Assembly (NCBI RefSeq): GCF_002836515.1 | Contig: NZ_PJBC01000003.1 | Span: 186,001 to 250,000 of the forward strand | Reading direction: 5' to 3' | Length of the DNA: 64,000 nucleotides | From: Pseudomonas sp. Choline-02u-1 | GTDB taxonomy: Bacteria > Pseudomonadota > Gammaproteobacteria > Pseudomonadales > Pseudomonadaceae | Part shown: positions 60,828 through 64,000 of the stretch, one piece after another | How the letters are laid out: each line of letters starts with the position of its first letter | Numbering within the stretch: the first letter of the stretch is position 1 | Position numbers and translations under genes: made by a program | Notes under the pieces: model-generated | Told to the model about the DNA's origin: nothing | The model's database searches: none | The model's input: only the letters and a program-made list of their open reading frames with translations

Positions 60828-61418
60828 ATGCGTTCAGTTGTTGGTTGTAGTGTCGTGCTGGCTTTGGCCACGCTCGCTGGTTGTGCTAACTGGGGGGGCG
60901 CCGATAAAGGGCCTGTTGTCGTCGACTATTACGCTGGGACGACCGATCTTTCTGGCTATCCCGGTATGGGGATTGGGGCAGGCAATGTGCTTTACGGCAA
61001 TGCCGGCGCCGCAGACGGTTATCGATATCAGCCTCTTGAAGTACGGCAATGCAATGCGCAGAAATCCGCGTGTGCGTTGGGCATTGTGAACCTTGTCAGT
61101 CAGATCCAGATACTTTCGGTCGGCGATACAGTTGCGAAGCTTCGGGTCGACCTTAATTACCAGGTTGGTGCTGAGGGGCGCCGGGAGTGGCCAGAGAACA
61201 CCTATGTTGAAAAGCTTTCCGTACCTGAGATCATCAACGATAAGGGCACGGTTTCGCGAACTGCTGAGGTTCCCTACGGCGAAGTTCGGCACATTGAACT
61301 GCCTTATGGGGTGAGCCTTACACTATGTGTCTCTCCGCCGGGTGTATCGAACATGAATACCAGGCCATGCGCAGGGCAGCTGAAAGTGAAGGATACAGCC
61401 GGCGTTCCGGTGTTTTAA
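60828..61418 (+). CDS. Lipoprotein of unknown function
   Basis: 196 aa, signal peptide with lipobox LATLAGCAN (Cys about residue 19). Beta-rich mature part with two Cys pairs. ATG 60828 follows AAGGAAACTGC. A 16-bp perfect palindrome CCCCGACATGTCGGGG (61432-61447) lies 14 bp after the stop and may end the transcript. Not recognised. Confidence 0.65.
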   Translation: MRSVVGCSVVLALATLAGCANWGGADKGPVVVDYYAGTTDLSGYPGMGIGAGNVLYGNAGAADGYRYQPLEVRQCNAQKSACALGIVNLVSQIQILSVGDTVAKLRVDLNYQVGAEGRREWPENTYVEKLSVPEIINDKGTVSRTAEVPYGEVRHIELPYGVSLTLCVSPPGVSNMNTRPCAGQLKVKDTAGVPVF

Positions 61419-61615
61419 CTGACGAAAACAGCCCCGACATGTCGGGGCCGAGCCAATAGATGAGCGTGCATTTTCGCGTCCGCGAAATCGAGGGAACGAA
61501 GGTATGGGTAAATAGCCGACCAACGGATGCTCTGATCAGTCTGCAAAGCGAGGTGCGCTGAGATATACCCACGCATCAACCTTCTAGTTAATGATCTAAA
61601 TAGCAAGGAGTGAAA

Positions 61616-63100
61616 ATGCAACAGATCAACCAGGAACGATTAAAGCAAGAAATTGGGGCTGGTTTTAAGCCGCTCGCTCTAGACGTTGGGTTATCAGCTC
61701 TTCCATATGATGAGCTAGGCGATCGTGACTTTGAGAATTTAATTTATTGTCTTGTGAATTCGGAGATAACGCTAGGCGAGTATGGGGCTTTTGATAATGT
61801 CATCTTAATGCAGGGCGTCGGTGAGAGAGGGCGAGACTGCGTTTTGTACACATCTCAAAAAGTTTCAGGAACAATTCAATGTAAAAAAATGAAAGCAAGG
61901 CTTTCTCGCCCAGCGCTAATCAAAGAACTCGTTAAGTTTCTGTTGTTCACTATTCTTGATAAAGATTTGATGCCGAGTGACGCCTGCTTTGAATATCACT
62001 GTTACGCATCTGGCGGTTTCAGCGAGCCAGCTCTTAAATTGGCGTCATCATTTACAAGCGAAATAGAACTTGAGATATCTGACGGGCGCCTAGCTGAATA
62101 TTTAAAACAAGTATCCGACGACTTTGAGTCTTTCAGTGATTTTAGAAATACTCCTCCATTCGATTTAATCAATCAAGCCCTTCGAAAAATTGTTTTCAAA
62201 ACATTCGATGGGACATCTATCAATGCAAGGCTGGCCCAAAAAAGCAGCGTGCTTTCTTCATTTTTTCAAGTCCATTTAGTAGTCGAGCATGAGGCTGTAA
62301 AAAGCTATTTTAGACAGGAGTTCGAAAGCGCTGGGTTAAATTTTCTAACTGATGAAAATTTGAAATCCCTCCACTCTCGCCTTATGTCCACAACAAAAGA
62401 CTCTAGGGTGGCACTCGGCTCTGTTGATCTTTATGGCTACAATATGGAATTTCTTAAGTACCTAAAGAATGATGGGTTCTCTGAACTCATCAAAAAAACA
62501 ACTGATTTGCGAACCTTTTTAGATGCCGGTCTGACTAAATATCTGGCGGACAAAATAGGCCGAATGGTGTACAGCGAAATTACCGTTCCGTTTGTATTTG
62601 AAGAGGTAGTTCTTCCTTTCACCACAAGCGTGGTAATGCAATACTTACTGCGCCTAGCTCTACCGAAAATATCTGAAGGAGCAATCCCCGAGAAAGCATT
62701 TCTCAAGATGTATCCGACAGCTAAAAATAGTCCTGAGGAGGTTTTAAAAATAGTCGCAGAAGATAGTCTCTTGAGCCAAAGAATGGTAGCGAGAGGCGAC
62801 TACAGTCGCTTTCCTGACCCAGATCCTGATCGAGAGAAGCGTCTATGGTTATTCGAGTCTTTGAGGGCAGGTTGCAGTGTGGAAGACCTTGAGGCGAGGT
62901 TTTGGAAGGACATGGAGAAAATTAGGCGAGTAGTCAGCTCAATTTCTTCAGAAATTGCGGAAGAATTTAGCGGAACAAGAACTGTAATAATCAAAGATTC
63001 AGCTTTCCTGTCTGATCCGATTGAAATGAAGCGGGTTATTGAGAACATGAAAATATTGAATGAAATTCCAGGCTCAGAGTCCTCTACTGCAAAATCGTAA
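61616..63100 (+). CDS. Protein with an Mrr-like nuclease N-terminus
   Basis: 494 aa from ATG 61616 after AAGGAGTGAAA, AT-rich. The first ~100 residues have the PD-(D/E)xK layout of Mrr_cat: E40 in RDFENLIYCLV, D74 in GERGRDCVLY and Q88-x-K90 in GTIQCKKMKA. The remaining ~390 residues are helical and unrecognised, with a charged C-terminus. Such fusions occur in restriction-type and anti-phage nucleases. Solo gene in the cargo zone. Confidence 0.65.
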   Translation: MQQINQERLKQEIGAGFKPLALDVGLSALPYDELGDRDFENLIYCLVNSEITLGEYGAFDNVILMQGVGERGRDCVLYTSQKVSGTIQCKKMKARLSRPALIKELVKFLLFTILDKDLMPSDACFEYHCYASGGFSEPALKLASSFTSEIELEISDGRLAEYLKQVSDDFESFSDFRNTPPFDLINQALRKIVFKTFDGTSINARLAQKSSVLSSFFQVHLVVEHEAVKSYFRQEFESAGLNFLTDENLKSLHSRLMSTTKDSRVALGSVDLYGYNMEFLKYLKNDGFSELIKKTTDLRTFLDAGLTKYLADKIGRMVYSEITVPFVFEEVVLPFTTSVVMQYLLRLALPKISEGAIPEKAFLKMYPTAKNSPEEVLKIVAEDSLLSQRMVARGDYSRFPDPDPDREKRLWLFESLRAGCSVEDLEARFWKDMEKIRRVVSSISSEIAEEFSGTRTVIIKDSAFLSDPIEMKRVIENMKILNEIPGSESSTAKS

Positions 63101-63152
63101 CGATCAAACTGATCTTCAAAAAAGATGGAATCATTCAGTGATAGGAACGCTA

Positions 63153-63566
63153 ATGAGTAACGATCCACAACACATTGAGCTATTGCGAATGGTCGACAAC
63201 CTGTTAGCAGCGGTGGAGTCGTTAAATGGCTGTTTCGAAGATCATGAGGCTGCAATCGTGGATGGCCGTTTAGCCGCCGCCCGCGCAGTACTGTGCACTT
63301 CATCGAATGAAGCTCGCGCCGTAATCGAGCGTCAACGCGCTGGCAGTGAAGTCCGAGAGTCGACGAAGCGCAGTAAACCTTCACAAGCGGAGATGCTACA
63401 AACCGCAATTGAAGCCCTCGACTGGCAGGCAGCTAAGCAAATTGCAAGTGGTGATGCTGAAGGAGCGATTCAGTCAGCCGAGAATGCAAGATTGCTGCGC
63501 CAGGAGGCTGGCGAGAGAAGCGTTATTGATCGCAGGAATGCGATGAAATTGGTTAGCACCGACTAG
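63153..63566 (+). CDS. Hypothetical protein
   Basis: 137 aa from ATG 63153 after TAGGAACGC. Helical throughout (LLRMVDNLLAAVESL, AEMLQTAIEALDWQAAKQIA). Not recognised. Followed at 15 bp by the next gene. Confidence 0.6.
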   Translation: MSNDPQHIELLRMVDNLLAAVESLNGCFEDHEAAIVDGRLAAARAVLCTSSNEARAVIERQRAGSEVRESTKRSKPSQAEMLQTAIEALDWQAAKQIASGDAEGAIQSAENARLLRQEAGERSVIDRRNAMKLVSTD

Positions 63567-63581
63567 TTAAGGAGAGGTTCT

Positions 63582-63920
63582 ATGGATCTTGAGACATGCC
63601 TTCGTCAGCTCGTCGACGCAGGTGTAGGTTTTACGGTGAAACATATCAGCCCAAGCGGTGAAGTGACGGCTGAAATTGAGGCTGCGGACGTAGTGCGTTA
63701 CTGCGAAGATCCCGACGCATTTTGGGGGGCTCGCTATGGAGTGACCCCGCGCCAGTACCGGCTTTGGCATGACAGTAAATATGCGGTCGCTTGCTCCGGT
63801 TATACTGTTCGTGACGAACCCTGCAAGGCGATTGTGACCGGTGGATCGCTCGTAGATACGCCTTGCAAATGGGTAGCCCTGCAAGGTCACTATTGTCATG
63901 TTCATGAGAATGGGCGTTAG
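63582..63920 (+). CDS. Small Cys/His-rich hypothetical protein
   Basis: 112 aa from ATG 63582 after AAGGAGAGGTTC. The C-terminal half has ACSGYTVRDEPCKAIV, DTPCKWVALQGHYCHVH, a possible zinc site (three Cys and two His). Not recognised. The last 80 bp of the window hold nothing I can call. Confidence 0.6.
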   Translation: MDLETCLRQLVDAGVGFTVKHISPSGEVTAEIEAADVVRYCEDPDAFWGARYGVTPRQYRLWHDSKYAVACSGYTVRDEPCKAIVTGGSLVDTPCKWVALQGHYCHVHENGR

Positions 63921-64000
63921 TGACTCTCGACCTGCCTCCTTTCTTCATGCAACAAAGGCACCATTGCATGAGCGTAGGTGCCGCTGATCTCGCGGCAAAA

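Noticed and set aside
1..64000. CRISPR array
   Set aside because: No regularly spaced repeats were seen; the repeats present are transposon ends, a tandem duplication and short direct repeats.

Overview
The window is from a Pseudomonas chromosome, most likely of the syringae/fluorescens lineage. The first 6.8 kb is conserved core: the end of alaS, then lysC, csrA/rsmA, tRNA-Ser(GCT), two identical tRNA-Arg(ACG), mgtE, amrZ, phnN and two small membrane or exported proteins, closing with tRNA-Arg(CCT). From the 3' end of that tRNA (6829) to the end of the window everything is accessory DNA. Direct repeats resembling integrase arm sites follow the tRNA, but no integrase gene is adjacent and no second copy of the tRNA end is visible, so the island probably continues past 64000.

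6.8-14.4 kb is a defence block. It holds a type II CBASS operon (CD-NTase, Cap2 E1/E2, a Cap3 JAB protease that looks frameshifted, and a 2TM-SAVED effector). A two-gene cassette follows: a small protein resembling a diverged diadenylate-cyclase (DAC) domain, abutting a Cap15-like 2TM beta-barrel effector. A small conserved protein and a probable transglutaminase-like Cys-His-Asp protein come next. 14.9-17.5 kb is plasmid-like: an AlpA-type regulator and a ColE2/PriCT-type replication protein with a structured leader.

18.2-37.3 kb is a nest of Tn3-family transposons that splits traX. The outer transposon (18225-37286, TSD GATTT) carries its own resolvase, RHH/PIN toxin-antitoxin pair, transposase, a universal stress protein and a SulP transporter. 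Its resolvase is split by a second transposon (19032-28316, TSD TACAT). That one has a duplicated right end and has captured a left-truncated IS66 and a copper-binding protein gene. A third, transposase-less element (35198-37108, TSD CTCCT) carries chrA-padR between 38-bp Tn3-type inverted repeats.

37.7-57.1 kb is a conjugation region of type IVB (IncI-like) character. It has a lipoprotein/OmpA protein, small membrane proteins (one broken by a 38-bp tandem duplication), a DotA/TraY protein, a TrbC/VirD4-type coupling protein with a leftward operon, and a 1630-codon MobF relaxase-helicase-primase. The leftward operon contains a ParA-like ATPase whose Walker A motif lies at the C-terminus, as if circularly permuted. 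The relaxase ORF contains a well-supported out-of-frame nested gene. 57.3-64 kb holds further cargo: a zinc-ribbon protein of unknown function, an HNH-DNase bacteriocin with its Im9-like immunity protein, a lipoprotein, an Mrr-like nuclease candidate and two small genes.

All statements come from reading the sequence and from knowledge of the families. No database search was run.
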